This document shows positions 22,164 to 34,180 of a DNA stretch of 64,000 nucleotides, in pieces. Origin of the DNA: Punctularia strigosozonata HHB-11173 SS5. Its lineage: Eukaryota > Basidiomycota > Agaricomycetes > Corticiales > Punctulariaceae. The stretch lies in assembly GCF_000264995.1 (NCBI RefSeq), contig NW_006767435.1, forward strand, positions 364,042-428,041, written 5' to 3'. The position numbers and the translations under genes were made by a program. How positions within the stretch are numbered: the stretch's first letter is position 1; each line of letters starts with the position of its first letter. The notes under the pieces are model-generated. The model searched no databases. It was not told the DNA's origin and worked only from the letters and a program-made list of their open reading frames with translations.

Positions 22164-23400
22164 TCACAACACAGCCCTGCCTCCCAGTAGCTTCCCGCTC
22201 ACCGCCGTCCATGCGGCAGGCAAAGCCCCACCTGTGGCGATTCTCTGACAGGTCGCGAGGAGGGAACCCGATGCGACGTTTTGCAAACCGGATTGGATGC
22301 CGCCCGCCAACGACCCTGAAGGCAAAGTCAGCTCCGCTTCGTGATAAGGAACAAAAACATGCGCACCAGCGACAGAACCGGCGGCACTGACGCGCGCCAT
22401 ACCCACCGCGGCTGGCGCCAATACCGGGGCAAGGAGCGCACCTCCGACGATGCTTACGCCGGCGGTCATGACAGCAACTCGGGCGAGGATATCTCTTGAT
22501 AAGCGCTGTCTATACCCTTCATGAGGGGCTGTGGATCGAGCATTTCCTGATATATATGGCTTACCGGCAGCGAGGGCATTTCTTTTCGGAGTTGCATAGA
22601 AGCTCGAAGCAGGTAGGGTGAAAACGTTGGCCACAGGACGTAAGGACGACCTTCTTGTCCGCCGACAAGAATCCAAGTCGACACTGTGCGCATTCCTCGG
22701 CACGGTGAAGAGCTGATAATTCCGAGATGATGTGCGCAGTCAATATTTGACATCGGAGTGGACACGATAATGGGGTATGCTGACTTTCTCGTGGTACGAG
22801 TATGTCATGCTGTTCCGTTGACAGCCCGCTTCGTATTGTGAACGTCGAGAACAGCGGCTCGAGACGATTCTTCGCAGGGAGCGATTCTCTGGTATGCACC
22901 GGAAAACGCGGTGGATAGATGGAGTCGATGGCAGGCCTGGAATGTATTTTGGAGAGCTCACCCACATTGACGCCTGGGACACCTCTGATTCATTTCGCAT
23001 ACGATCTCAAAGCAGGTCAAATGAAGGGTTTGACCGCAGCTTGTCACAAGGATGCGGTCATCCGCCTCTAGGAAGGACAGTCGACATTGGGAACACAGCT
23101 TGTCCTGGGGGGCGTGTATAGCTGCGAGAGTGTCTGAGTGCCAGAGTGACAGATCGTCGAGGAGCTCCACATACTATTCCGTTGTACAACCAGTTCATGA
23201 ATCATAGTCGTATAGCGTCAGTCTTCAGTGATCTGCAGCATGGCTGGACAACACGCAGCGGTGGCGGACTGCTGAGGCGCCCCGCGCGTGTTCGACACGT
23301 GGTCGCCTAGGGTGGTCTGTTCGACGTGTTGTTGAATGTTCACGCCCTCCTTCAGCTTCCGCATCATATCTGCTTCATCGTTTCCTCGACGCACGGTCAT
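22164..23400 (-). CDS. Double RING-like protein with IFI6/IFI27 (ISG12)-like tail
   Basis: The ATG is at 23400-23398 (MTVRRGNDEADMM, a charged N-terminus). Exon 2, about 23184-22965, encodes finger 1: CSQC, then SCGQTLHLTCFE and CPRRQC. A GTGAGC donor and CCAG acceptor join it in frame to finger 2 at 22965-22562: CAQC, SCGQRFHPTCFE, CPRC. A further intron (GTAAGC to TATAG) leads to RDILARVAVMTAGVSIVGG, ALLAPVLAPAAVG, SAAGSVAGSLAGGIQSGLQN and ASGSLLATCQ...GGALPAAW, with an inner intron near 22375-22325. This Gly/Ala-rich hydrophobic block matches my memory of the ISG12/IFI6 family, small membrane proteins linked to mitochondria and cell death in animals. RING fingers usually mark ubiquitin ligases, but these are atypical. 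Exon 1 to 2 join and the last ~14 residues are uncertain. It is head-to-head with the TPR-CHAT gene. Confidence 0.65.
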
Positions 23401-24103
23401 ACCTTGAGCTTGGGAAGTAGCTCATTTGCGCTCACAGCTTAACGGACCAGAAAATGCCCTGTATCTCCGTACTATCGCTGGCGGTATTGTTCTATCATTC
23501 GCATCACCGCCGGCGGCGCCCTGCGGGATCGGCACAAGCCACCGTGCCAAACGGCTAGCCTCCCTAGGCAGCTCCCGTTGTTTGAATGAAGGTCGCTCAC
23601 ACGCGAGAGACCAACTGGTCCAGGCGACCTAGGAAATTTGGCCCCTTATTTCTAGCACGCTGCTTCCAGCCTCCCGCTTTCACATGATATTTGCAAGCTG
23701 TAAAAGCCTGACGTCGGTCGCTACGGGTCTTCGCCAATTAGCTCGATTGCGAATCGCATTTGCCTGTGTAGCCAGTCATCTGCATCTCGGTTGCCACAAC
23801 ATGCGCACCCGCTCGGACCATGCCGAACAGGAACCAAAACACCGTCGAGGTGGATCAAGAAGCTGTACCTGATTTAATGCGCCCGGTGCCATGGAATATG
23901 TCGCTCTGTCTTTCAAGCTGCGGGAGAATGCTAAATTTCATAGCTTGGGGATACTCCCTTCCCAGCCAAACTGGCTGGCTTGTGGTGAGTAGGATTCCTG
24001 CACGGTTCGACACGGCACTATAATTCCCCGGCCAACCCGACTTTTCGGTTATTGGCTTCATTATCTGTCACGCATCACCGCGCACTAATATCCCACTCGT
24101 TTC
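23401..24103. other. Shared divergent promoter region of RING/ISG12-like and CHAT genes
   Basis: About 700 bp separate the two divergent ATGs. No convincing coding exon is visible on either strand. If the CHAT start is really at 24326, the region is about 925 bp. Confidence 0.45.
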
Positions 24104-27100
24104 ATGAAAACGCGGCGGCTGCATAAAAAGAGGGTACCCGCCTGTCGACGACATACGGTGCTGTCGGCTGAATTATCCTCGGGCACCCCGTATTTCTCGC
24201 TACCACTTTCTTCTTATCATCGAACACCCCGCAATTTTGGTGATCGCTTCCCGTTGAACGATGCAAGCAGGTCCGTACGCTCGCTTCTCGTCGTCTCGTG
24301 GGTTACAAACAACGGGCTGATAGTCATGCCAGATTCCGACACTCCATCCGTTGATGCCTACGCGGCTGAAATTGTATCGCTGATCAATGGCTTCAACATC
24401 GACGAGGCGAAGCATCATCTTTCACGTTTACGTTCTGATCTGGATGATCGCATCACGCAATATAGGTCGACATACATCGCGGAAGCCACTGATCCTGTCG
24501 GTTATGGTGTCCGTCTCTCTTTCGGGAAGGTTTTGCTAGAGCGTTACTTGCTGTTCGGTGACCTTCCTCTGTTGGAGGAATCAATCGTTGCGCTGCGCGG
24601 CTTACTAGCGTCAGATGTCGTGCGCGATCATCATCCTTTAATCGAAGATTCCCTCGACGCCCTGGGTGACGCGCTGTCTGCTCGGTACGAACACACAACC
24701 GAGCTGGACAACGCCCTGGAAGCGATCACTCATCATCAACGGAGCTTAGACCTCCGCAAAGCTAACAACCTTGCCCTATACCCCGCTCTCCACGGTCTTG
24801 GCGCCGCTATACATATCAGGAACTATGGCGATATCCCTCGCCCTTCTTTTCCGCTTGAGGAATTTCGACGGGCCGCCGACCTCTTGAACGAGGCATTGGC
24901 TACCTTATCCCCATCCGACCCTCGGAGACTCCGTACTTTCAGCTATCTGCAACGAGTTTATCGTGACATGAGCCGTCGGAGTAGCTCCTATACTCTCTCA
25001 TATCGCGCCGCCCGCGATGCCTTAGTCATCACTTCGACAGAGCATCCATATCACCTTCTTGCTGTCCTCGCCGGAGCGAGAGTCCTCTCTATCCCGTGGG
25101 GCAATTCAACGGGTACCTTGCCTTTATACGAAGGAACCCCATACCGAGATTGTGCGAAAGCCGTGGGCTATGTCTCAGATCTCATGGCGCACATAAACCA
25201 CCCGCACTACGGCTCCTCGCTGAGCCGCCACGTCATGTGGCTCAGCAACATCGCAAACGCGGATGAATTCGATGGCATCTTATCACAGGCTCGTCGTGCA
25301 TTCGAAGTATGCCCCAAGCGCAGCATTCCGATCCTCAACGTATCAGTCGGGTTGATCGGAGCGCTGGGCGATGCGTACGCTGCCAGCGGTCAATCGGAGT
25401 ACGTTGACGAGCAAATTGCCGTCGCAAGGGTCGCGGTCGCATCGCAATCTCGGCCCGGGCGAAGACCGTTCCGTCCTTTGCTGTATAATCTCGCCAGTGG
25501 ACTGTACAACAGGTACAAATCAGGCGGAAGGGCAGACGACCTGAAAGAGGCAGTCTCGATCGCCTTGGACTGCGTTTCGCCGATCGCCGAGGCTCCCAAC
25601 CCGGGCGAGCTGCTATACATGGTTCTTGCGGGGAGCTTGCTTATAGCGCGTTATAGCCTGACACAGGATATAGCTGACGTCGACGCCGCTCTCGATATCG
25701 GGAGACGTTGCATACCCGTGGTACCCGAGAACAACCCCGAGATTTATATCTCAGTCATTGCTATGGCTCTGGAGCTGCGGTTCAAGCGCGTCGGCAATCT
25801 TGATGACCTACAGGAAGCCATTAAGCTCCTGCGCCCTCTCTTGCACCGTCTATCACTTTATCAAGTGAGATTCACCCTGGACCTCCTAGCCAGTCTATCA
25901 CGGTGCCTTTGCCTGCTTGCGCGTGCAGTCCGGGGGCCTGAACACGCGCGGGAGGCCCTTTCATTTCGTCAACAGGCTCGGGAACTTATACAATCTAACG
26001 ATCTTCGGACAAGCGAATACATTCGAGGCTGTGCTCAGGAACATGCCTGCTTGTGGATGCTCGTCGGAGACACGCGTCACCTCTCCGAATCCGTGCGGTT
26101 CTTCTCGGAGGGCGCGATGAATGCCCGATTTCCTTTACATTCTCGTTTCGCATGCGCCGTTGAGTGGAGCAACGCATGTCGGGACGCCGACCCTCAGATC
26201 CGCTCCGAAGCGCTGCAATGCGCGGTGACCTTACTGCCACAAGCCATCCTGTTCGGTAACCTACGCGAGAGACTTGAAGCACTTAAGCAGGCGCCTGGTA
26301 TCGCGCGGGATGCCGCCATCCACGAGCTCTCACGCTCACGCACCGACGTCGCCGTCGAGCTGCTGGAGCAAGGTCGCGCCGTCTTCTGGAACCGTGCCCT
26401 CAACTCAAGGCGGCGCGGACAAAATCTACCGAACGACGTTGAGCGTCGTCTAACGGAGATCATGCGGACGATTGATCTCGAGGCAGCGGACGATGGGCAG
26501 CTACTAACTCGACGTAAAAATCTTCACGTGGAATTGGAGGCCTTACTGAAGGAGGCGCGATCGACCCCTGGGTATGAGCACCTACTTCGAACTCGTCCAT
26601 GGCGCGAGCTGTCTACCGTGGCTCGAGACGGGCCGATTGTCGTCCTTTTGGCGAACGAGACGTGCGCTGTGGCTCTTATTATTCAGGACGCGAAGCCGCC
26701 TCGGTACATCACTCTACCAGGGATTGACGCTTGTGTCCTCGAGGATCTTAACATCGACATGCATGAAACTTTAGACAACGAGCGTCGCAAACGCTTTAAC
26801 AATGGATCGTCGAAGAGGTACCAAAAGATGCCTCCTCCGACTGCACTCAAATCACGCCGAGGTGATTCCGGGTTGCTGTCGTGGAAGGATATCCTGGAGC
26901 GTCTCTGGGACCTTGTTGTCTGCCCCATTTTCGAAACGATGGAACTGAAGGTGCTCATTTCTTCTCTTGGTTCGGGTACTTACTAATCTTAATTGCATGC
27001 GTTCACAGCGAGGTCCTTTAGAAGAACGTCCGCGTTTATGGTGGTGTCCAACAGGGCCATTCGTATTTCTCCCGCTACATGCCGCCGGGAGGCACAATCG

Positions 27101-27879
27101 TAGACGTGACGCGTGGACATCCGATTACGTTATATCATCCTACACTCCTAGCCTGTCCGCTCTTCTGCAGGCTAATCAAGACCCGCCGCTTGACGTTCTT
27201 CGACAAAACGGGGCAGCTGCCCTGTTAGTTGCGGAGCCTCAGCCTGTCGGGGAAGAATGGGAGTCAATACCATATACATTGGCAGAAGTTTCGGGTGTTA
27301 AGGAGTTGATACCATCCGCAACATTGTTGGGATCCATCGAGGAGGGCGCGACCATCCAAGATTTCGTCGAAAACTAGCGATCAGCTTCCGTGGTCCATTT
27401 GGCGTGCCATGGCATTCAGGATGGCAGTGATCCTTTGCAGTCTGGATTCGCTCTGCGAGATGGCATGTTGACGGTGTCTCGGATCATGGAGTTAGACGCG
27501 CCGAATGCAGCGGTCGCTTTCTTGAGCGCGTGTGAGTCTGCTATGGGCGATGGCGGGCTACCTGATGAATCGGTTCACCTGGCGGCAGCGATGCTTTTCC
27601 TTGGGTTTCGTAGTGTAGTCGGAACGATGTGGTACGTGTGTAGCTTTGTGTATGCTGATGTGTGGCGCTAAGCACAGAACATTCGATAGGGCAATGGACG
27701 ATGCATCAGGTCCAAAAGTCGCTCACCAAGTGTACGAGGCCATGCTGGCGGGCAACCGCCACGGTGATTTCGACTATGGATGCATACCAAGAGCTCTAGA
27801 TTTGGCCATGCGTGAGCTCCGAGAAGACAAGGAGACACCAATAGACGACTGGGCCCTCTGGATTCACATGGGAATATGA
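24104..27879 (+). CDS. TPR-CHAT protein, in-frame stop before the catalytic dyad
   Basis: CHAT domains are caspase-like cysteine proteases fused to TPR arrays. Exon 1 runs to about 26975 and encodes over 850 residues of TPR-like helices (LDALGDALSARYEHT, DDLKEAVSIALDC, DDLQEAIKLLRPLL). It continues with the CHAT start, LWWCPTGPFVFLPLHAAG, after a GTACTT intron. The dyad is His in HLACHG (27408-27410) and Cys in LSACES (27531-27533). A further intron (27630s to about 27691) joins SVVGTMW to AMDDASGPKVAHQVYEAML, and the protein ends DWALWIHMGI with a stop at 27877-27879. The in-frame ATG at 24326 (MPDSDTPSV) is a plausible alternative start to 24104. A TAG codon at 27375-27377 interrupts the frame 11 codons before His, with no intron able to remove it. 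Either the gene is a recent pseudogene or null allele, or this is a sequencing error. Confidence 0.8.
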
Positions 27880-29650
27880 TAAGAGGCTCGCAGGTATGAC
27901 TCCCTGACAATCAAAGCCAATGTGCACATGCAATCAGACCCACGATGATTTGTACGGTGCACTGTTACGTCTTCAACCTTTATCTCATGTTACCTGCAGA
28001 AATTCACGTAGAGGAAACCGTGGAGAAGGCCTGTACTGCGCACATATCCAATTCGCGAGGGAAAAAATAAAGCTCAGCTCAAGAACGAGGGTGGCCGTCT
28101 TGTTTGCTTATCTACTCGTGCGAATGCGAGCCGAGATTCGAGAAACGCGCAAAACCTTGAGTCACGGATGATGGGAGTAAAGGCGAGTAGGGGACAATGG
28201 CGGTAACGTTCGATAGCGTTCTATCCTCGGGCCTTGATATGAAGCCTCATGTCTCATCGCGACCTAAGAAGGCCAACAGTGACAGCGTTATTGGAGCGTT
28301 CTGGCCATGAATCTTTTATCGAGGCTCATTCCGTGTCAGCTGTAAGGGCACGGGTTGAAAGAATGGGTGATGACGGCCCTAAACGCAAACGAATGCCTGT
28401 GCGCAACCTGCGGTAAAGGGTAGTATCGGTGATCCATTGAAGGGCTGGATGAATGTACGAGATCGCCGTATCCGCATGATTGCTATATCGGTCTTCATAC
28501 GCGACATAGTGGACGCAAGCCTTGAGATCAGAGCCACCGAACATAGCCTGAGACGCGTACAGATTGACAAGGACATGGTCCACGTACAAGGAGCCCACAA
28601 AGGCGAATGTGTTATGTGCTCAGTCGGGCTGCAAATCCCATTCCGGGAAAGAGGACGGGATCCTAACGCAACAGAGTTTCATTCGAGACTTTGCTTGAGT
28701 TTCTGGAGGCTCGCTGGTGTCGCCAGGACCGCGTGTTAACTTTCATTTCTCGTCCAACAAAAATTAGACCGACAGTGCGGGTGTACCCGGCTGTTCCTCT
28801 TACCAGTTTTCGCCTGTGGATCACTACAGGTTGCGATAGCCCTGAGCTAGGTGTTAACTGGCCCTCGGGCAACATCGATAAGGGATTCTTCCAGTCATCA
28901 GGAAAAACTGGATTTGCTAAATACCTCCTAAAACGTACTAAAACGTGCTCATTTAGTAGCTTTAGAGGGTTTCGGTACCCAATAAGCGACTCTTTCGATA
29001 GTCCGATTTTTCCTGATGGTCTTCGTTTCTGCAGACGGAGATTATTGACCTGCCTTTATGTGGGAAAGAACAGTTCAACAGTCCTCCTAGACAAATCGTT
29101 CCATGCTCTGGGATTTTTCGTGCCACGGCTCCTGTCTTGTTACCGAGCTTTACAAGGTCTTTCCAAGGTTCACTCGCTTGCCTTTCTCTCGATTTTGATT
29201 GGCTGAAACCTACTTAACTAGATGCTTTACGTGATAAAAGTGTAATCACAATGACTCATCAATGTCTGTATTCAATGCCCTTCATTACCGGTCCCCAACG
29301 CAGCACCGTCAAGCGACCTATCGCGCCAACACGGTGCCCTTCCGGTGAATTAGATGGCTGATTGCATCGATGGGCAGTCCTTTGGCGGTGAGGAACGATG
29401 GTCGCCGTTAGATTCACGAAAACAGCTTCCCCACGTGGCAATCTGACGACCGCGAGGTTGTAGAGCACAACCGACCATACCGGTCTTCATGATAGTCCAT
29501 GCATAGATCGCAACGACCGTATCATTATGCCTGCAGTGATTGCCGCTATGAACATCTGCACATACTAGATGCATACGGCGCAATACAAGGGGTGATCTAC
29601 GTCACTTTTCGGTATGCTACATACTCACTACCTACGAAGCAGAAAGGACT
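27880..29650. other. Intergenic region with one copy of a dispersed repeat
   Basis: About 1.8 kb, AT-richer than its neighbours, between the 3' ends of the CHAT gene and the GMC oxidoreductase gene. The plus-strand frame at 28691-29206 and the minus-strand frames near 29259-29583 have no recognisable motifs and the codon use of non-coding sequence. The only structure found is the repeat copy at 28682-28770. Confidence 0.45.
28682..28770. repeat. Degenerate dispersed repeat, copy A
   Basis: About 89 bp, roughly 70% identical to 33474-33558 in the same orientation. The best-conserved core is TTCATTTCTCGTCCAACAAA, followed by ATTAGACC here and ATGAGTCC in copy B. On the minus strand both copies can be read as GLIFVGREMKVNTR, but the surrounding frames differ. 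It may be a relic of a mobile element or a solo fragment of one. The family is unknown. Confidence 0.6.
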
Positions 29651-32600
29651 TCAGTGAAGGTCGTCGATGCGAATGCCGAAGCGATTACGACATTGCTCGT
29701 CTAATCTTCTGGCCCATAAACCACCTCATAATGCAAGGATTCAGCTTCCCCTGAGCGACCCGGGAGTAACGGCATCAGCGGTCTGTGGGACTCGTGATTC
29801 ATACGAGATCGACTCACCACGTTGTGCGCCTGGAACCCACTCCAAAGGATCATGAACGCGCCTATCAGGTCGCACGGGCAGGCCGAATACGTGCCCAGAA
29901 GTTTCGCCTTCTCCACCTAGGGATCCGGAAGTCTTTTGCGCCGAAGGCCTAGTCACAACCAAAGTGACGAGCCCAGGCCAAACAGGTTGCACCGTGAACT
30001 TCGACCTCCCCGAGTTTGCGCCTCCGCCCCATATGCTCTGGTCATCATCCTGCGGGGACTCGGAGTGAACAAACAGAGACTCCCTTGTATTCCGTCTCCA
30101 GTCGAGGAAGTTCCCTGGTATTATCAGGGTATCGGAGGGGTCGACAACCGGAAAGCTGGGATTGGAGAGCGTTACTCGCGCCCAGAGGTTTTTCGTGGTC
30201 ATATTGTAGACGCGGATGGGTCTACCGGCGCGAAAGACATCTTCGGGAGCCAGGAGACGATCGGATAGGCGGAGAGCCAGGGCGGCTAGCGAGAGAGCAG
30301 GATTCGCAGCAGGAGAATGCGGGAAAACAGAAAGGTCGCACACGGACACGTTCTTCCACCCGTACTGCATCTCCAGCTGATCGTCCACAATCCCCCCAGA
30401 TCCGGTATTATCCGGCATAGGAATGGTCCCGAGCTCGTGCGCGACAGTGCCAAGCGGAATTGGGTTCAGTTCTTTGATGCTGTCTTCCAGTTTGTCGAGA
30501 TCAATTATGTCGAAAATAGGTGCACCGTCGTTCATTGGGATCTCATCAAGATATTGGAGGTCCAGTGTCCTGGCCAACGTCTTCATGACTTCGATGGCGA
30601 AGCGGCGGCATACGTCCTTCTTCTCGAGTAGATCGGGAACATCAGCGAAGTCCACATGGATATGCGGGTCTCCATTCTTATCGATATTCACCGAGTTGCC
30701 CCGAGCTAGCCGCGCAGGCAGCATGAATACGATGACGAGCTGGGGAAATCCAGTTGCGGAGCGATCACTGCGCGGTAGGAAGGACTCGGCGTCTAAGGAG
30801 ACGTGCACAAGAGCGGTTTCCTGTGCTTCACCATCTGTGTTGCGGAATGTAATCTCCGTCTGGAGCTTCATAGCGTTGAGCGTTTCCCGATTCGCCATCT
30901 TCCTGTAAATGAACGACTTCCCGACCGAGAATATGTGATGGTCGGTAAGGTGCCCAAAATGTGCGTTGAAGTCACCTCCGTACTTCCCGGGGTCGCCATC
31001 TACGCTTCGCAACAGGATCGCAGGGCTTTCTACGCTCCCTGCACAGATGATGGCGTGACGACAGCGAATTCTGTTCTTTCTGTCTAGATGCCCTCGGACG
31101 ACAACATGCGTGACAGGTGGTCGGGATTTCGGATCGGTCTTGCCGTCCGGTCTTGGTTCGAGGTAAAGGACGGGGGCGTTGATCAGGATATGAGCACCAC
31201 CAGGCAGTACACCCTCCGGTTTCTGAACCACGCCGTTGATCATCGCCGTTTCCAGAAGCGAATCAACGGTACTAAAGGCGCCCTCCGCGAAAGCGAAGTT
31301 GCGATCGTTCCTGAAGCGAGATGCGACTCTACCCCATTGCCACTGCGTGGCCGGGAGCGGCCAGCCGTCTTTGACTGGTTCGTGATCTATGCGGTTGAGC
31401 TTATCGATGACGATTTGGTGGAGAGGCAGCGTGACTGGGTAGGACAATCGAGTTATTTGTTCCACTCTCTGATAATACGAGCCCCCAAGTCGGTGAAGGT
31501 CCTCGTGCACGGCGGACGGAAAGTGTTTATGCAGCGTCTCACTGTCGATTCTGATATGCCACGCTGACATCAGTACCGAGTACCAAAAGAACGTCGCGGA
31601 TCATGACCTACCTCGGAGTAAACAGGCCCCACACGGTGCTTCGACCTCCTAGAGCATACACGGCCCCTCCGTTCCATGGCTTAGAGGGGTTGGGCGATGC
31701 GCGGTTGTCGCCATCGTTCTCGCCACGCCTGGTGGAGGGAGCTGTATCGATCATCCATTCGGATCGCACAAGCTGGTAGAAAGCATCGCTGGCTCCGTCC
31801 GAGGGGAGATGCGGAGGGCGAGGGCCGTTGAGTACGTGACTTGGGAAAGTGACGCCACCCTTGTCGAGGATCAGGATTCTCTTCGGACGTGCACGCTAGA
31901 AATATCAACAGCGATGAGCATGGACTCGTAACAAGGAGGGGCGTGATGATGTATGGGAGAAGAACACCCACCTCTTGAACACAAGACTTGAACAAACTCG
32001 CACCCTCTTCAACGAGGGTGTCAAGCATCGCAGGGCTAGCAGCGGTGACCGTAGTGGTGTGAGCGATCTTCTCGAAAAGAGCCGAAGATCGCTGAAGGAT
32101 CGCAGCATGCGCGTAGCCAGAAGACGGTTCGTAGAGAACGTCAGCGAGGTCGGCGACGAGATCAGCCGCTTGCTGTCCTATGTCGGGAACGTCTGCACCC
32201 GACCCAAGGCTCCTCGCAACTTTCTCAAACAGCTCCGCGGCTTTCTCCCGGACGACGGGCACCGCGGTGTCCGTAAGGGCCTGCGGCAAGGAGGATCGCA
32301 CGATGCCCTCGCAAACATCGGCACCTCGTTCTCGAACTGCCGCGATCAGCGCATCGGCGTCGGGTTTAGCGCTGCTGGCGAGTTGCAGTAGCGTTCGGAA
32401 GAGGTCATCGGCGTCCTGAGCGGTCGATTGGGAGTTGAGGTCCGCCGTGTTCCTCGAAAGGCTCAAGTTTTTGCTGATGAAATCGGCGGCCAGCACGCCA
32501 CCGCCCATGCCGGTGCCAATGATGACGAAGTCGAACGGATCGGTTTCCGACGCAAGAGCAACCTGTTGCGGTTCCAACGGAAAGAACCTCTTCCAAAAAG

Positions 32601-32667
32601 GGCTGGCGTCTGCCGGATCGTGACGAGGCGCGATCCCGATGTCCAGGGGGATAGAGCAGCTGGTCAT
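29651..32667 (-). CDS. GMC-type FAD oxidoreductase with helical insertion
   Basis: Flavin-dependent alcohol or sugar oxidoreductase of the GMC superfamily; the substrate cannot be told. Exons: 32667-31972, 31895-31612, 31550-29818 and 29700-29651. The N-terminal FAD motif is FVIIGTGMGGGVLAADF. The second strand of that fold (KRILILDKGG) appears only about 165 residues later, after a stretch that looks all-helical (DADALIAAVRERGADVCEG, AAELFEKVARSLG, AADLVADLADVL). GGRSTVWG and the C-terminal HELGTIPM plus SVFPHSPAANP are GMC hallmarks, the His of HELGT being the likely catalytic base. Some 160 extra residues follow the usual family end, up to GIRIDDLH-stop, and look like a beta-rich extra domain. 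No signal peptide is seen. The exon 2-3 join uses the CAG just before AATCGACAG, which restores the frame. Confidence 0.8.
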
Positions 32668-34180
32668 ATTTGCACGATGGGCTCAACAAGAAACCGCAGT
32701 AGGTTGCAGCGTACTGCGATGGGGTCAGGGAGAGGACGTGGTGATTTATTCGCGTCTGATCCAAGATAACGTTAGTTGAAGTTTCGGGAGGATGGCCAAC
32801 AAGTTCAGATCGCGGACGGCAAACAGGAGAGCGGTGAGAGACAGACGGTGCTGCCCTCCAGATGATGCACACTTCTTGGACATGATATTAAACCTCGTGG
32901 TCCATCGAATCCCGACGGAAGGACATCGGCGACATCAGGTTCATAGACGCGTGATTGAACCTCATGTGCCGTCAGGCGGTTTGGCTGGGACAGATGGAGA
33001 TGGGAGCCAAGGAAAAAGGCAACGTTCGAGCACCCGAGCACCAGTCCTCGTCCAGAAAATATCATGCACCTGTATCATCATCACGATCTAAGCAAAGCTG
33101 CTATATCACCGGCCATACGACTGTATTGCGCTCTCTGTAGAGTTAGCCATGTTCTCCTCGACAGAATTGACCCAGGGTTAGGGCGTTGGTGGGCGGTGCG
33201 ACCGTCGCATGAGAACCCTACAACAAAGTTTGAGACGTATATAGACTTTCGAGAAGGTGGAGTGCCTACGGAAGGACACGAATCGCGGGCACCTCAGAAA
33301 GCTGCTGACATCCGCAGCAATACAGGATGCTGTGATAGCGTGTCCGGATGGTGAACGACGGAAATGGGAGGAACAGGGGAGCCGATAGGGAGAGGCATTC
33401 TATCGTGAACGTGCGCTCGTCAGGAGTGACATCCCTGACATTGATCGGGATTCCGTGGGGACGGAGGACCTTGTTCGGACTTCGCTTGATAGTCTAGACA
33501 CAACCTGACGCCAAAATCTCGTGTTGACCTTCATTTCTCGTCCAACAAAGATGAGTCCGGTTCCACGCGCATCCCCAGGGAGTCCTTCACTGAAGATACT
33601 GATAGCGAAGGACCGGGTTTTGTCGGTCGATTGAGTCGCGAGTGATGAGCTCATGGCTCGCTTTGCATCGACAAGAGAATGTTCGCCAGTTTGCAGATTG
33701 AAGTCGGTCTAGCCATCTAGGTATGAGTTGACAAACCGGATCCTGGAAGCTTAGTACGTTGAGCATACCCTCAGATTGATGAAGACAGGCGTTCACCTGT
33801 GCATATATACAGTAGCGCTTCGAGTCTATGAGACATCGTCCTCTGAATTTGAACAGAGCGTATTCATCTTCTGTCCGCCTGGTCGCGGCGCAGGCTACCC
33901 GCTAACATGTGGAGCTATCGGATAACCGATAAACCCATATGAGGTACCATCGGAACAGTACGTTTATGATAGGGATAAGTCGTGCAAGCAATCGAGAAAA
34001 ACCGGTGAAGCAGCATTGTTTGCGGTCTGGTCCGACGGCAGTCGCGGTGCGAGAGGCACGAACTGGACGAGGCTCCACGGGTCCCTGCGTCATTCCAGCC
34101 CTGCGTTCTCTGATACTTAACTACGTCGCGCCCCAGACAATGGACCGCATTTCATTCCTCTGATCAAACCCCCGCGCTCG
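32668..34180. other. Intergenic region with second copy of the dispersed repeat
   Basis: About 1.5 kb between the divergent GMC and BSD genes. No coding exon is supported. It contains repeat copy B. Confidence 0.45.
33474..33558. repeat. Degenerate dispersed repeat, copy B
   Basis: Direct repeat of 28682-28770, about 4.8 kb away and on the other side of the GMC gene. The 20-nt core is identical, and similarity falls off quickly on both sides. Confidence 0.6.

Noticed and set aside
28691-29206. Plus-strand open frame of 171 codons in the intergenic region
   Set aside because: It starts inside the dispersed repeat, has no motif, and lies in AT-rich sequence without splice or promoter context.
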